From Clostridiaceae bacterium (GTDB taxonomy: Bacteria; Bacillota; Clostridia; Saccharofermentanales; DTU023), in NCBI GenBank assembly GCA_012841015.1, contig DUVN01000005.1, positions 93,537 through 157,536 of the forward strand: 64,000 nucleotides of DNA, given 5' to 3'. Positions 18,123-27,315 of the stretch are shown here, piece by piece (position 1 is the first letter of the stretch; each line of letters starts with the position of its first letter). The notes below the pieces were generated by a model. It saw only the letters and a program-made list of their open reading frames with translations, ran no database searches and was not told the origin of the DNA. Position numbers and translations under genes: made by a program.

Positions 18123-18782
18123 TTATTCCCCTGCAAGAATCCTTCTATTTTCGCGCCAAGCCCTTAAACTCCTAAGCGCTATCTCCTCTATGCCTTGGAA
18201 ATCATTATTGAGAAGCAGGTTCCTGGGAGCGAGCCAGCTGCCAGCTAAAGCGATTACATTTGGGATAGGCGCATATTCCTCAATACTTGCCTCATTAATT
18301 CCGCCAGTAGGCATAAATTTGGGGTTCATTTTTTCAAACGGTCCCAATAATGCTTTGACAGTGTCTAATCCACCTAAGTTCTTTGCAGGAAAGAACTTGA
18401 TCACGTTAATACCTAGCTCAAGAGCTCGGAAGATTTCCGTTGCGGTCGAGCATCCGGGAATAACCGGTACTGAATGATCTAAACAGAATCGAACGACTTT
18501 TTCGTTTAAACAAGGCGTAACCATAAAAGTAGCTCCGTGTTTTAAACTTCGCTTACATTCATCTACGGTTAGTACTGTCCCCGCTCCAATGTTCATTGGC
18601 ATCTTTGAATTCGCAATCGCTTGAATAGCACTCAGTGCTGCCTCAGATCGCAAGGTTACCTCCATCGCGCGAATACCTGCCTTGCAGTACGCATTCAAGA
18701 GAGCCTTCGCCTTTGAAGCGTCCTGAATATTCACGATCGGTAGAATCCCATCTTCTTCCAATATTTGATATATGTCGTTCAC
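18123..18782 (-). CDS. eda: 2-dehydro-3-deoxy-phosphogluconate (KDPG) aldolase
   Basis: Class I aldolase of 219 residues that splits KDPG into pyruvate and glyceraldehyde-3-phosphate. Key segments: the EVTLRS strand with the catalytic Glu, NIGAGTVLT, PGCSTATEI, the Schiff-base lysine in KFFPA, and PTGGI at the phosphate site. I place the start at a GTG (18780-18782), because GGAGGAGG (18788-18795) lies five bases before it and this gives the usual N-terminus; an ATG at 18800 overlaps that ribosome site. Last enzyme gene of the cluster, and the final step of the KDG branch started by the kinase at 29-30 kb. Confidence 0.92.
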   Translation of the reverse strand: MNDIYQILEEDGILPIVNIQDASKAKALLNAYCKAGIRAMEVTLRSEAALSAIQAIANSKMPMNIGAGTVLTVDECKRSLKHGATFMVTPCLNEKVVRFCLDHSVPVIPGCSTATEIFRALELGINVIKFFPAKNLGGLDTVKALLGPFEKMNPKFMPTGGINEASIEEYAPIPNVIALAGSWLAPRNLLLNNDFQGIEEIALRSLRAWRENRRILAGE

Positions 18783-18930
18783 AGTAACCTCCTCCAACAT
18801 TGAGTAAAATGATGCTAAACCCTATTCATCTTTGATCGTACCGATCATTTCTTGCCAGACATTAGTGTCACATGCATCAAAGCGCAAGTACATTACATGC
18901 GCCTCTAAACGACTGTAAAGAACAACATTT

Positions 18931-20082
18931 CTAAGAAATCTCTTTTACGAATGTCGAAATTCTCTCTATTCCGCAATGAAGCTTATCCATTGATGCAGCA
19001 AATATCATTCGAAAATACCCTTCCCCACAAGCACCGAATCCACTCCCCGGCACTGTAACAACCCGTTGACTCTCAAGTAATTTCATGCAAAATTCTTCGG
19101 AACTAAGCCCAAATTTGCTAATATTCACAAAAAAATAGAATGCACCTTTAGGCATCACACAAGAGATCCCATCAATCTGGTTCAGCATAGCGTGAGCAAT
19201 ATCTCTACGTTCTCGGTATTCGTCACGCATAGCTGAACAGCGATGTAATGAATTCTGTAACGCATATTCTGCTGCTAATTGATACGGTTCTGACAGGCAG
19301 GAAACGCCACTTTCATGTAATAAGGTCATACCATTTATCACGCTTGCATTTGAAATTGCGTAGCCAACGCGCCATCCTGTCATTGCAAACATTTTCGAAA
19401 ACGAATTCACAAAAACTAAACGGTCACGAACATCGTTAAAGGAGTACATGCTCACAAACTCAATGTTTCCGTAAATAATGTTACGATACACTTCATCAAC
19501 AATGGCGTATAAATTGTATTCAAGTATGATATCGGCGATTTGTCGCAATGTTTCCTTTGAAAGTACGGCACCCGTCGGATTGCAAGGAGAGTTAATGATC
19601 AATAATTTCGTTCTCGTGTTAATTGCAGCTCTAATATCGCCAATATCAGGATGGAAATCATTCTCCTCATATGTTGGAATCATCCTGCAAATAGCCCCCG
19701 CCATTTGTATTTGACCAAGATAATTCGGCCATGAAGGACCGAAAATGATCACCTCATCACCAGGATCAACGAGAGAAAATATTGCCAGTTGAAGTGCTTC
19801 TGTTCCTCCTGCTGTAATGATAATATTCTCAGCAGGATCGCAAGGAAATTCCTTCGCGTGAAACTTGGAGATTTCTTCTCGCAAAGATAAAATACCTCGA
19901 TTGGGAGTATAATGCGTTTTCCCTGCCTTGAGCTCCGTGCACGCAATGTCAATAATCTCTCTGGGGGTTATAAAATCAGGTTCACCCACTGAAAAATTGA
20001 TAAGATCAGACTGACCGACTGTTGCATTGAACATCTTTCGAATCGCCGAGCCGTGGGCATTCCTTACTAACGATGACAGCAT
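18931..20082 (-). CDS. Class I pyridoxal-phosphate aminotransferase
   Basis: Aminotransferase of 383 residues in the AspC/AraT-like group. Visible are the VGEPDF segment, HYTPNRG, the PLP-contact GGTEAL, NSPCNPTG, the Asp of VDEVY, the PLP lysine in SFSKMFAMTGWRVGY, and the C-terminal substrate Arg in FRMIFA. The ATG at 20082 is preceded by CTAGGAAGGA at a good distance; an ATG at 20118 is less likely. Preceded by an Lrp/AsnC-type regulator on the same strand, a common pairing for amino acid metabolism. Its link to the KDG pathway is uncertain: it could recycle pyruvate or amino groups. Confidence 0.9.
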   Translation of the reverse strand: MLSSLVRNAHGSAIRKMFNATVGQSDLINFSVGEPDFITPREIIDIACTELKAGKTHYTPNRGILSLREEISKFHAKEFPCDPAENIIITAGGTEALQLAIFSLVDPGDEVIIFGPSWPNYLGQIQMAGAICRMIPTYEENDFHPDIGDIRAAINTRTKLLIINSPCNPTGAVLSKETLRQIADIILEYNLYAIVDEVYRNIIYGNIEFVSMYSFNDVRDRLVFVNSFSKMFAMTGWRVGYAISNASVINGMTLLHESGVSCLSEPYQLAAEYALQNSLHRCSAMRDEYRERRDIAHAMLNQIDGISCVMPKGAFYFFVNISKFGLSSEEFCMKLLESQRVVTVPGSGFGACGEGYFRMIFAASMDKLHCGIERISTFVKEIS

Positions 20083-20200
20083 CAAAAAATCCTTCCTAGG
20101 CAAAAGATCGACATCCATATGATGGCAAATAACTTCAGAGAAATACTATTCCTACAGTAACGCCAATAGATTTTCCTATACAGATGACAACCGTTCATGA

Positions 20201-20659
20201 TTAGCTCCCGTTCAAGTCTGGTAATATTACGGGCTCATACTTGTGCTTATATAAAACAATAACTGTGTTCGTTTTGACGACTACATCTAAGTTTTTCAGT
20301 TCCATAAGCATCTGCTCAAGACAAGCTGTATCCTTGGCGCAGACGCGAAGTATATAATCAAAATCACCTGTTATTGCATAACATTCTAAGATATCAATTT
20401 TTGATTTCACGTGTTCGATCAATTTTGGAAATTCACTGAAGCGGTTGATCGTGACAAAAATAAACGCTATCAGCGTTTTCGATAGTTTTTCGGCATTGGG
20501 AATGATAGTAAAACATTCAATAATGCCATTTTCCTGCAGTTTTTGAATACGCTTGTTCGTTGCAGGCACTGACAGCCCAATGAGAGGCGCTAGATCTGTC
20601 GCAGAAATTCTTGAATTCTTTGAGAGTATGTGCATAATTTGCTTATCAATCTCGTCCAT
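20201..20659 (-). CDS. Lrp/AsnC family transcriptional regulator
   Basis: Feast/famine regulator of 152 residues: N-terminal helix-turn-helix (SATDLAPLIGLSVPATNKRI, about 15-40) and C-terminal RAM/AsnC ligand-binding domain with the typical CYAITGDFDYIL strand. Transcribed toward the aminotransferase gene 118 bases away and preceded by the sugar-binding lipoprotein gene. Probably senses an amino acid related to the aminotransferase; could also respond to the cluster's nitrogen products. Confidence 0.92.
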   Translation of the reverse strand: MDEIDKQIMHILSKNSRISATDLAPLIGLSVPATNKRIQKLQENGIIECFTIIPNAEKLSKTLIAFIFVTINRFSEFPKLIEHVKSKIDILECYAITGDFDYILRVCAKDTACLEQMLMELKNLDVVVKTNTVIVLYKHKYEPVILPDLNGS

Positions 20660-20722
20660 TGCTGTATATCCCCTTATTCATACATTCTATTTTACGGAGA
20701 ACTAAAGCATATATCATAATAT

Positions 20723-20755
20723 GGACCGGGCAGTATTTTGCCACATACCCGGTCC
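20723..20755 (-). other. Intercistronic stem-loop after sugar-binding protein gene
   Basis: GGACCGGG (20723-20730) and CCCGGTCC (20748-20755) form a perfect 8-bp stem with a 17-base loop, just after the binding-protein stop and before the Lrp gene. No T-run follows on the minus strand. It may end or stabilise the transporter transcript. Confidence 0.55.
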
Positions 20756-20807
20756 GACTATTAGCTAAAATACATTATCGTGATGTTGTCATCTAGCTCC
20801 ATTTTAT

Positions 20808-21902
20808 TTACTCGAGATATTCAGGCATCGCTTCAATATAGTTTTCGGGAGTAACCATTATACAACTAACTGCATACTCGTCAGGAACTTCCTCACCCTT
20901 AATCATTTTCATTATATGCGTAGCGCTTGCTTCACCTACTTCAAATGCTGAGAAATAAGCGGCCGCCTTAAAGCATGAGTTCTTTTCAAATTCACCAGGT
21001 GCAAGGTAGCCACCCAGTCCAATTGTACATGATTCTTTGTCTAATCCTGCCTGCTCAAGAGCCCGTGTAGCGCCTACGGTGCCTTCATCAGCTGTTGAAA
21101 CAACAATCCATTTTTTTATTTGCGGGTTAGCGACAATGACACCATTTGCAGCATCATACGCCTTCCCTAAATCCATCACATAATCTGTCTGAAAAATTCG
21201 CTCATTCGGAAACTCCGGCAAAACCTCTTTAAACGCGTCTAATTGACCTTCAGTGCGCGGTATACAGCTCGTGACAGTGTTAGTCGTCATGATCATCACG
21301 CCGCACTCTTCGTCCTTATCTAGACCGTGCTCTTTCATATAATCAATCGCCCAAAGAGCACTTTCCTTACCAATCGCATAAGCATCAATACCTACCCATT
21401 TAGTAAGTTTGTCCCCGTTATCGTCTATCAAAGCATCGTCAGCAGCAATCACAGGAATTCCCGCCTCATTAAACTTATCGACGGCTGCCTGTGAAAGCGT
21501 TTGATCTGGTGGACAGCAGATAACACCAGATACTTTTCTTGCTATTACGGTATCGATCATTTCTAAAAATTGACTACCGTCTGTTCCAGCGTCAACATAA
21601 AGCCACTCATCAGCACCAAGTTCTTTCACCTTATCACCGGCAGCTTTTCCCTCATTGATAAACCAAGTAGCAGTACCGAATTTGTAAACACCTGCGATGA
21701 CGATTTTTTCGTCACCATCCTTTGTTTCCGATGGTTTCACAACCTCAGAATCTTTCGCCTCCTCTGGTGTTGAAGCATCGGAATCTGTTGTCTCCTCTGG
21801 TATTGAAGCATCGGAATCTTTTGTTTCCTTTTTAGCACAGCTTACCAACACGAGTGAGCACATTAACAATACAACCCCTAGCAATGCAAATAAGCGTTTC
21901 AT
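20808..21902 (-). CDS. Sugar ABC transporter substrate-binding lipoprotein (periplasmic-binding-protein-4 type)
   Basis: Binding lipoprotein of 364 residues for a ribose/galactose-type importer. The signal peptide ends in the lipobox LVSC. The mature N-terminus is a low-complexity Ser/Asp/Glu/Pro/Thr linker containing a tandem 11-residue repeat (SDASIPEET-like), encoded by 33-bp repeats near 21758-21823. The core has the two-lobed fold: VIAGVYKFGTATWF, GVICCPPDQT, PVIAADD and KKWIVVSTADEGT. Operon partner of the permease and ATPase upstream. Its neighbours suggest it binds an amino sugar or sugar acid; the ligand itself cannot be read from sequence. Confidence 0.92.
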   Translation of the reverse strand: MKRLFALLGVVLLMCSLVLVSCAKKETKDSDASIPEETTDSDASTPEEAKDSEVVKPSETKDGDEKIVIAGVYKFGTATWFINEGKAAGDKVKELGADEWLYVDAGTDGSQFLEMIDTVIARKVSGVICCPPDQTLSQAAVDKFNEAGIPVIAADDALIDDNGDKLTKWVGIDAYAIGKESALWAIDYMKEHGLDKDEECGVMIMTTNTVTSCIPRTEGQLDAFKEVLPEFPNERIFQTDYVMDLGKAYDAANGVIVANPQIKKWIVVSTADEGTVGATRALEQAGLDKESCTIGLGGYLAPGEFEKNSCFKAAAYFSAFEVGEASATHIMKMIKGEEVPDEYAVSCIMVTPENYIEAMPEYLE

Positions 21903-21966
21903 AACTGACCTCCATTCCTTATTTTCACACGTTTTGAACGTGCATCGCCCTTAGAATTTGTTATAC

Positions 21967-22974
21967 CTACGTTTCCTGTTGAGTCATCTCACTGATACTC
22001 CGCTTCAATTGTCTTTCAGATTGCTTCTTACGGCGATAATAATCAAAACCCAAGGCTAAGATAAGCAAAATACCTCTTGCAATATCTTGCCAAAATGTCT
22101 GAACGCCGTTCATGATGAGTCCCGTGTTGAAGCACTGAATAATTAAAACTCCTAAAGCTACGCCAGCAATGTTACCAATGCCTCCCGACATAGCGACACC
22201 CCCGAGAACCGCAGCTGTAATTCCCTCAAATTCAAGGCCAACTGCCGATGAAGGTTGACTTGATTGCATACGCGAAGCCAGTAGCCCACCACCTAATGCC
22301 GCTAAGCCCGCACTAATCATAAACAAATACACCTTAATCCTCTCTGGATTCAAGCCAGCCAACCTAGCTGCGTACGGGTTCCCGCCAAGAACATATATGC
22401 TTCTACCAAATTTAGTGCGTGAAAGAACAACAGAGAATACAATCATCGCAAGAATTAGCATGATAACAGGCAAGGTAAATGAACCCAGAATCCTTTTAGA
22501 TCCTATGCTGGAAAATTCTGTGTTATTGATAAAAACTGGCTTCCCACCACATAATATGTAGCCTAAACCTCTCGCAATAGACATGGCAGAGAGTGTAACT
22601 ATAAACGGTTCAAGTTTAAGCTTATTTATTCCAAGCGCATTCAAAAAACCGATCAACAGCCCGCAAATTATGACGCACGGTATGACCAACAAAGGTGGTA
22701 CCCCCCATGAGATAAATAGCCCAGCCAATACGGATGAAAGTGCAGCTATACTGCCTGGCGAAAGATCAATCAAACCACCTATAATCAGCAATGCCTCGCC
22801 GATCGCGACTAACCCTGTCATTGATGCAGCAGTCAAAATATTTTGCAAATTTTGCCAACTAAAGTAATTTTCGTTAAGCAAAGAAAACACAAGAATTATC
22901 AGAAGTAGAGCAACGATCAGCCCGACCTTTTCTACAAAACCTTGACGACCGAGTCGCAATTTAAACCTCTTCAT
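21967..22974 (-). CDS. Sugar ABC transporter permease (RbsC-like)
   Basis: Permease of 335 residues with eight to ten hydrophobic helices, the ALLIIGGLIDLSPGS loop near residue 65, the PFIVTLSAMSIARGL segment, and NPYAARLAGLNPERIK before the later helices, all typical of BPD_transp_2/RbsC proteins. The start overlaps the ATPase stop by four bases (ATGA), indicating translational coupling. It would form a homodimeric channel with the two-domain ATPase. Confidence 0.93.
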   Translation of the reverse strand: MKRFKLRLGRQGFVEKVGLIVALLLIILVFSLLNENYFSWQNLQNILTAASMTGLVAIGEALLIIGGLIDLSPGSIAALSSVLAGLFISWGVPPLLVIPCVIICGLLIGFLNALGINKLKLEPFIVTLSAMSIARGLGYILCGGKPVFINNTEFSSIGSKRILGSFTLPVIMLILAMIVFSVVLSRTKFGRSIYVLGGNPYAARLAGLNPERIKVYLFMISAGLAALGGGLLASRMQSSQPSSAVGLEFEGITAAVLGGVAMSGGIGNIAGVALGVLIIQCFNTGLIMNGVQTFWQDIARGILLILALGFDYYRRKKQSERQLKRSISEMTQQET

Positions 22975-24488
22975 ACTGTGTTACCTCCTATACCAAGCAT
23001 TGCAAGTTTCAACAATGCTTCCTCGCTCGCCTCCTCGCGTTGGACAACCCCCGCGATGCGACCCTCTCTCATTACGATTATGCGATCTGCAAGACCTATC
23101 AGCTCAGGCATTTCAGAGGAGATAAGAATGACCGCCTTTCCCATACGCGCATACTCAACAATAATGTGATAGAACTCTGCCTTTGCACCGACATCGATAC
23201 CTTTCGTCGGCTCGTCTAAAATGATGATCTCAGGATCTGTTGCATGGCATCTAGCGAAGATTGTTTTCTGTTGGTTCCCACCTGATAATTCGCCGACAAT
23301 TTTGTCAGCGCTAGGCGTTCTGATGTCAAACTGGTCAATAAGATCGTTAACCACTTGACTTTCTTTTTTTGGACTAAGTAGCCCAGCTTTGTTAAGCAAT
23401 TTACTGAGAATGCTAACGGATAAATTAACGCTAACACTCTGGTTAGAGAATAATCCTTGTTTCTTTCGGTCTTCGGGCAACATGACGATTCCGTTTTGAA
23501 TGGCATCTTTTGGAGCTCTGATCTTCACCTCTTGTCCATCAACCTTTATACGTCCATCTAGTATTGGATCTTCCCCCATAATTAAGCGCATAACTTCCGT
23601 ACGACCTGATCCAACAAGCCCAGAAAAACCAAGGATTTCACCTTTCCGTACAGTAAAACTAACGTCATAAACTGTGGGACCTGATAAAGATTCAACTTCT
23701 AATGCTATATCACCAATATTATCGTTTCGGGGCAGTTTTCCAAATATATCGCCCAAATCGCGACCAACCATCATCCTGATCAATTCATCATGTGTTGTGT
23801 CGCATTGCTCAACGACGCCAACTAAAGCACCATCCTTCAAGACAACGATAACGTCTGCAATCATATCAATTTCAGCTAATCGATGGGATACATAGAATAT
23901 AACCTTGCCTTCACATTTCATCCGTTCGATGATCGCGAAAAGGGTGTCAATTTCTGTATCCGTAAGGCTTGCTGTCGGTTCATCGAATGCAATGAACTTA
24001 GCGTCTCTCACGTACGCTTTCATAATTTCAACCATTTGCTGATGCGCAATAGAGAGTTCTCCTACCTTGATTTCAGGAGAAAATGGAAGATTCAACTTGT
24101 CGATAACTTCTTGAGCCTTACGATTCATTTCATCGTAGTCAATAAAACCATGTCGACGCTTCCACGAACCTAAAAAAACATTTTCTGCAACAGAGAGATG
24201 TTCAACAATCTGTCTTTCCTGATAGATAACACTAATACCAGCATCTATTGCTTCCTTTGGTGATTGAAACTTGACAGGCGTGTCATTCAACAACATCTCG
24301 CCATGTGTCATTGTGTAGTCACCGTTCATAATTTTGAGCAGTGTTGATTTCCCAGCGCCATTTTCTCCCATAATTGCGTAAACGCGCCCACTCTCTGCAC
24401 GAAATGAAACATCATTCAAGGCAATAACACCCGGAAAAAACTTGCTTATGTTTTTGAATTCAACAGAATTACTATTCTTATTTTCCAT
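22971..24488 (-). CDS. Sugar ABC transporter ATP-binding protein (RbsA/MglA-like, two ATPase domains)
   Basis: Double ATPase of 505 residues. Domain 1 has Walker A GENGAGKST, signature LSIAHQQM and Walker B FIAFDEPTASLT; domain 2 has the usual degenerate Walker A SGLVGSGRTEVM, signature LSGGNQQK and Walker B IIILDEPTKGID. The ATG at 24488 is preceded by GGAGGAAGG; the frame is open upstream to 24554 but overlaps the SDR gene and lacks a ribosome site. First transporter gene of the cluster, directly after the SDR gene. Confidence 0.94.
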   Translation of the reverse strand: MENKNSNSVEFKNISKFFPGVIALNDVSFRAESGRVYAIMGENGAGKSTLLKIMNGDYTMTHGEMLLNDTPVKFQSPKEAIDAGISVIYQERQIVEHLSVAENVFLGSWKRRHGFIDYDEMNRKAQEVIDKLNLPFSPEIKVGELSIAHQQMVEIMKAYVRDAKFIAFDEPTASLTDTEIDTLFAIIERMKCEGKVIFYVSHRLAEIDMIADVIVVLKDGALVGVVEQCDTTHDELIRMMVGRDLGDIFGKLPRNDNIGDIALEVESLSGPTVYDVSFTVRKGEILGFSGLVGSGRTEVMRLIMGEDPILDGRIKVDGQEVKIRAPKDAIQNGIVMLPEDRKKQGLFSNQSVSVNLSVSILSKLLNKAGLLSPKKESQVVNDLIDQFDIRTPSADKIVGELSGGNQQKTIFARCHATDPEIIILDEPTKGIDVGAKAEFYHIIVEYARMGKAVILISSEMPELIGLADRIIVMREGRIAGVVQREEASEEALLKLAMLGIGGNTV

Positions 24489-24526
24489 ATGCCTTCCTCC
24501 AACTAAAAGCGGTAAAAAATAAGCAA

Positions 24527-25285
24527 TTACACAAACATATTCTCCGGTACACATGCAAGCAAAGCGCCTGCATCTACGTTGAGAGTAGCTCCAGTAATGT
24601 ATGCGGCTTTGTCCGAGGCAAGGAACACAATACTGTCAGCAATCTCTTCTGGTGTAGCAAAACGTTTGAAAGGTATGCGCTCCAGTGCAGCGTAAATCGG
24701 ATTACCCTCTCCCCAGCCAGTCTCGGTATACCCAGGTTGAACGGTATTGACACGAATTCCAAAAGGTGCAAGCTCCATAGCGCAGTTCTTAGAGAACTTC
24801 GTCAGTGCTGCCTTCGTTGCTGCATACACAGAGCAGTCAGGCCAACAACCATCTGCATGATTTGATGAGACATTGATGATAACTCCCCCGTGATGATTAG
24901 CAATCATTTCCTTTGCAGCACGTTGGGAACAAAAATAAGCACCTCGAAAATCAGTATTGATCGTCTCTTCAAATATTTGAGGAGTCGTCTCTAAAAAATG
25001 AGCTGTGAGCCCAACACCAGCATTATTGACTAATAGATCAATTCTCCCAAATTCATTCATAAAGACATTGAACATAGTGTCTATCTGATCTAGGTCTGAA
25101 ATATCAACCTTAAGCAACAGACTCTTTCGCCCAAGTTTTTTAATCAACTCTGACAGTTCAACAGCTCCATCTCGACGATTGCGAAAGGTAATACCAACAT
25201 CATATCCTTCCTCAGCTAATTTTAATGCCGTCGCATAGCCAATCCCATGGCTTGATCCCGTAACAAGAGCAACTTTATTTGTCAT
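24527..25285 (-). CDS. SDR oxidoreductase, glucose-1-dehydrogenase-like
   Basis: Short-chain dehydrogenase of 252 residues. It has the cofactor motif GSSHGIG, NNAG, catalytic Ser (NVSSNHADG) and YAATK, then PQPGYTETG and a C-terminal ITGATLNVDAG. The pattern after the second strand (TFRNRRDGA) and the overall layout resemble bacterial glucose 1-dehydrogenases and 3-oxoacyl-ACP reductase-like SDRs. In this operon it could oxidise C1 of an aldose such as N-acetylglucosamine to the lactone, which the MBL-fold neighbour would open. That role is inferred from context. Strong GGAGGTG site; 21 bases downstream of the MBL gene. Confidence 0.9.
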   Translation of the reverse strand: MTNKVALVTGSSHGIGYATALKLAEEGYDVGITFRNRRDGAVELSELIKKLGRKSLLLKVDISDLDQIDTMFNVFMNEFGRIDLLVNNAGVGLTAHFLETTPQIFEETINTDFRGAYFCSQRAAKEMIANHHGGVIINVSSNHADGCWPDCSVYAATKAALTKFSKNCAMELAPFGIRVNTVQPGYTETGWGEGNPIYAALERIPFKRFATPEEIADSIVFLASDKAAYITGATLNVDAGALLACVPENMFV

Positions 25286-25306
25286 ATCATTTCACCTCCT
25301 AGAATT

Positions 25307-26047
25307 TCAGCAAATGCTGGGCGGCACAGAAAAATTGCGAAACTTATGCATAGCCTTCTCGATATCTTCATTTGCATGACTCATGACAGGCTGTAAATGC
25401 CCCGCGTATAGTCGATCTACATCTAAGGCGCTCAGCCTTTCAATACTATTTTTGTATCTCAAAAGGTCAACGTCAAATATGCTGATTAAGTTGATGTAAC
25501 CATTCCAAAAAACGACATCCCCTGTAAAAAGCGTTTTGTATCCATCTATTTCGGAATACAAGCAAAGTCCACCACCGGTATGCCCGGGGGCAATAAAACA
25601 GGTAAAAGTCAGATCACCAAATACGACCTTCTCATTATTTTTTAACTCATAATTACATATAACAGGCTTCATCTCATAGCCAGGCGGATAAAAACCAGCA
25701 TTAACATACTGGCACATCGTATCTCTTAGCAATTGAGCATTCCCGAGGACACTAGCCTCGTGTGGATCGGCATAAACTTTAGCACCTGTAGCAGATGAAA
25801 AAAAGTGAGTGCCTCCTACGTGGTCTGCGTGTGCATGTGTTAACACGATCCACTTAATATCTGTCAATTTGTAGCCATCTTCATCAATTTGTGAAACAAT
25901 GCTTGATGGTTCGATACCGACACCAGTATCAATCATCAAAAGCCCGCTACCACAATCGACAATGTAGACATTGCAGTCAAGAGGATCAGTTAGTCGTAAT
26001 CCATTATTGCCTGACCCTACGATTGAGACTCGTTTTGATAGTCGCAT
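25307..26047 (-). CDS. MBL-fold metallohydrolase
   Basis: Metallo-beta-lactamase-fold hydrolase of 246 residues. The metal motif THAHADHVGG is complete, with GHTGGG, a GDVVFW Asp and a C-terminal GHLQP His, giving a full binuclear zinc site. Lactonases, glyoxalase II and thioesterases share this layout. Placed between the SDR and the PLP enzyme genes with gaps of about 20 bases, a sugar-lactonase role is the simplest explanation, but it is inferred. The ATG at 26047 has GAGGAAG upstream. Confidence 0.88.
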   Translation of the reverse strand: MRLSKRVSIVGSGNNGLRLTDPLDCNVYIVDCGSGLLMIDTGVGIEPSSIVSQIDEDGYKLTDIKWIVLTHAHADHVGGTHFFSSATGAKVYADPHEASVLGNAQLLRDTMCQYVNAGFYPPGYEMKPVICNYELKNNEKVVFGDLTFTCFIAPGHTGGGLCLYSEIDGYKTLFTGDVVFWNGYINLISIFDVDLLRYKNSIERLSALDVDRLYAGHLQPVMSHANEDIEKAMHKFRNFSVPPSIC

Positions 26048-26066
26048 GATTCTTCCTCGTCAATTT

Positions 26067-27314
26067 CTAGCTGAAGTACTCTTGTATCTTTAATTTTGCA
26101 GTATTTGAATCAAAGGGAACTGTCAAAGGAGATACATCAGGCTTCAGACTATTCAAATCCTTGTAACCAAAACCTGTCAGCACGCAGACTACACAATCTT
26201 CCTCAGCGACGATCCCTTTAGCAGCAAGTTTACCCAGCGCAGCAATGGTTGTTGAGCTTGCTACCTCAGCCAATAGACCTTCCGTGCGGGCAAGAGTTGA
26301 CTGAGCTTTCATGATCTCATGAGCGGAGACGGCAACTGCTATTCCACCTGATTCGTATATCGCCCGCAAGGCAAGAGGACCGTCCATAGGATAAGCGTCC
26401 AATATCGATAGCGCCACGCCATCTACAGTCTCTTCCTTTACAATATCCCAAGGATCCACATCATCGTTGAAAGCCTTCACCAATGGACAACACCCCTCAT
26501 CCTGCACGGCCACTATTCGAGGAAGCTTATTGACGAGGCCCAAATCAACGAGATCCTTAAAACCCTGAAATATTCCGGAGAGACATCCGCCTCCTCCAAC
26601 AGGTACAACCACGTAATCAGGACTCTCATAATTCATCGATTTCGCTATTTCGTATGCAATGGTCTTTTCTGATTCTGCCTGATAGGGATTGCAGGCAGCG
26701 GCCGTCGTCACGTTAAACCAATCGAAGTCCCCCACGATACTCGCAATCAATTCAATACACTCGGTAACCCCACCATCCTCAACTTTGATTACGCGTGCAC
26801 CATTCATCAAACTTTGCGCGATACGTGCATCTTGGATGGTGCCTGGAACGAATAAAAAACAGGGGATGCCAGCCCTTGCAGCGTACATAGCCGCAGATGC
26901 CCCTGCGTTCCCTGCACTTGCGAGAACAGTGGCAGGCGCACCAATTTCGACCGCTCTTGTGTAAGAAAGGCTCATACAACGATCTTTAAAAGATCCAGAA
27001 GGATTCTGCCCCTCATTTTTCACCATCAATGACTTGACACCCAGCTTCGCACCAAGACGATCCAAACGAACAAGGGGTGTATTCCCCTCGCCTAATGAGA
27101 TAGCAGATGAATGCGCAACTGGAAATAGAGGATGATAGTCCCAGAACTTTTCAGCCTTAAGAATTGTTTTAGTGTAGAAGGTATGCCCCGCACTTATATC
27201 AATCTTGAATGCGAGAATACCCCCACACTCCGGACAAGTGATCCAACAATTCTCTTTGACAGTGAATCCGCACTTTTCACATTTATACACTCCCTTAAAG
27301 TTCAAGTCACCCAT
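26067..27314 (-). CDS. Threonine-synthase-like PLP enzyme with N-terminal zinc ribbon (candidate ammonia-lyase)
   Basis: Fold-type II PLP enzyme of 415 residues. An N-terminal zinc ribbon (YKCEKCGF, then CPECGG) precedes the catalytic domain. The PLP lysine is in SGSFKDR, followed by the phosphate/substrate loop SAGNAGASAA and a glycine loop VPVGGGGCLSG. Threonine synthases, threonine dehydratases and diaminopropionate ammonia-lyases share these features. I place the start at the ATG at 27314, one base after the stop of the M20 gene, with CGGAG upstream; the longer frame overlaps that gene. Flanked by a deacylase, RidA and KDG kinase/KDPG aldolase genes rather than homoserine genes, it is more likely an ammonia-lyase acting on a 2-amino sugar acid than a threonine synthase (inference). 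Confidence 0.88.
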   Translation of the reverse strand: MGDLNFKGVYKCEKCGFTVKENCWITCPECGGILAFKIDISAGHTFYTKTILKAEKFWDYHPLFPVAHSSAISLGEGNTPLVRLDRLGAKLGVKSLMVKNEGQNPSGSFKDRCMSLSYTRAVEIGAPATVLASAGNAGASAAMYAARAGIPCFLFVPGTIQDARIAQSLMNGARVIKVEDGGVTECIELIASIVGDFDWFNVTTAAACNPYQAESEKTIAYEIAKSMNYESPDYVVVPVGGGGCLSGIFQGFKDLVDLGLVNKLPRIVAVQDEGCCPLVKAFNDDVDPWDIVKEETVDGVALSILDAYPMDGPLALRAIYESGGIAVAVSAHEIMKAQSTLARTEGLLAEVASSTTIAALGKLAAKGIVAEEDCVVCVLTGFGYKDLNSLKPDVSPLTVPFDSNTAKLKIQEYFS

Positions 27315-27315
27315 G

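Noticed and set aside
18833..18847. TGATCGTACCGATCA dyad upstream of the KDPG aldolase gene
   Set aside because: A short dyad, 50 bases from the start, with no promoter nearby; chance occurrence is likely.
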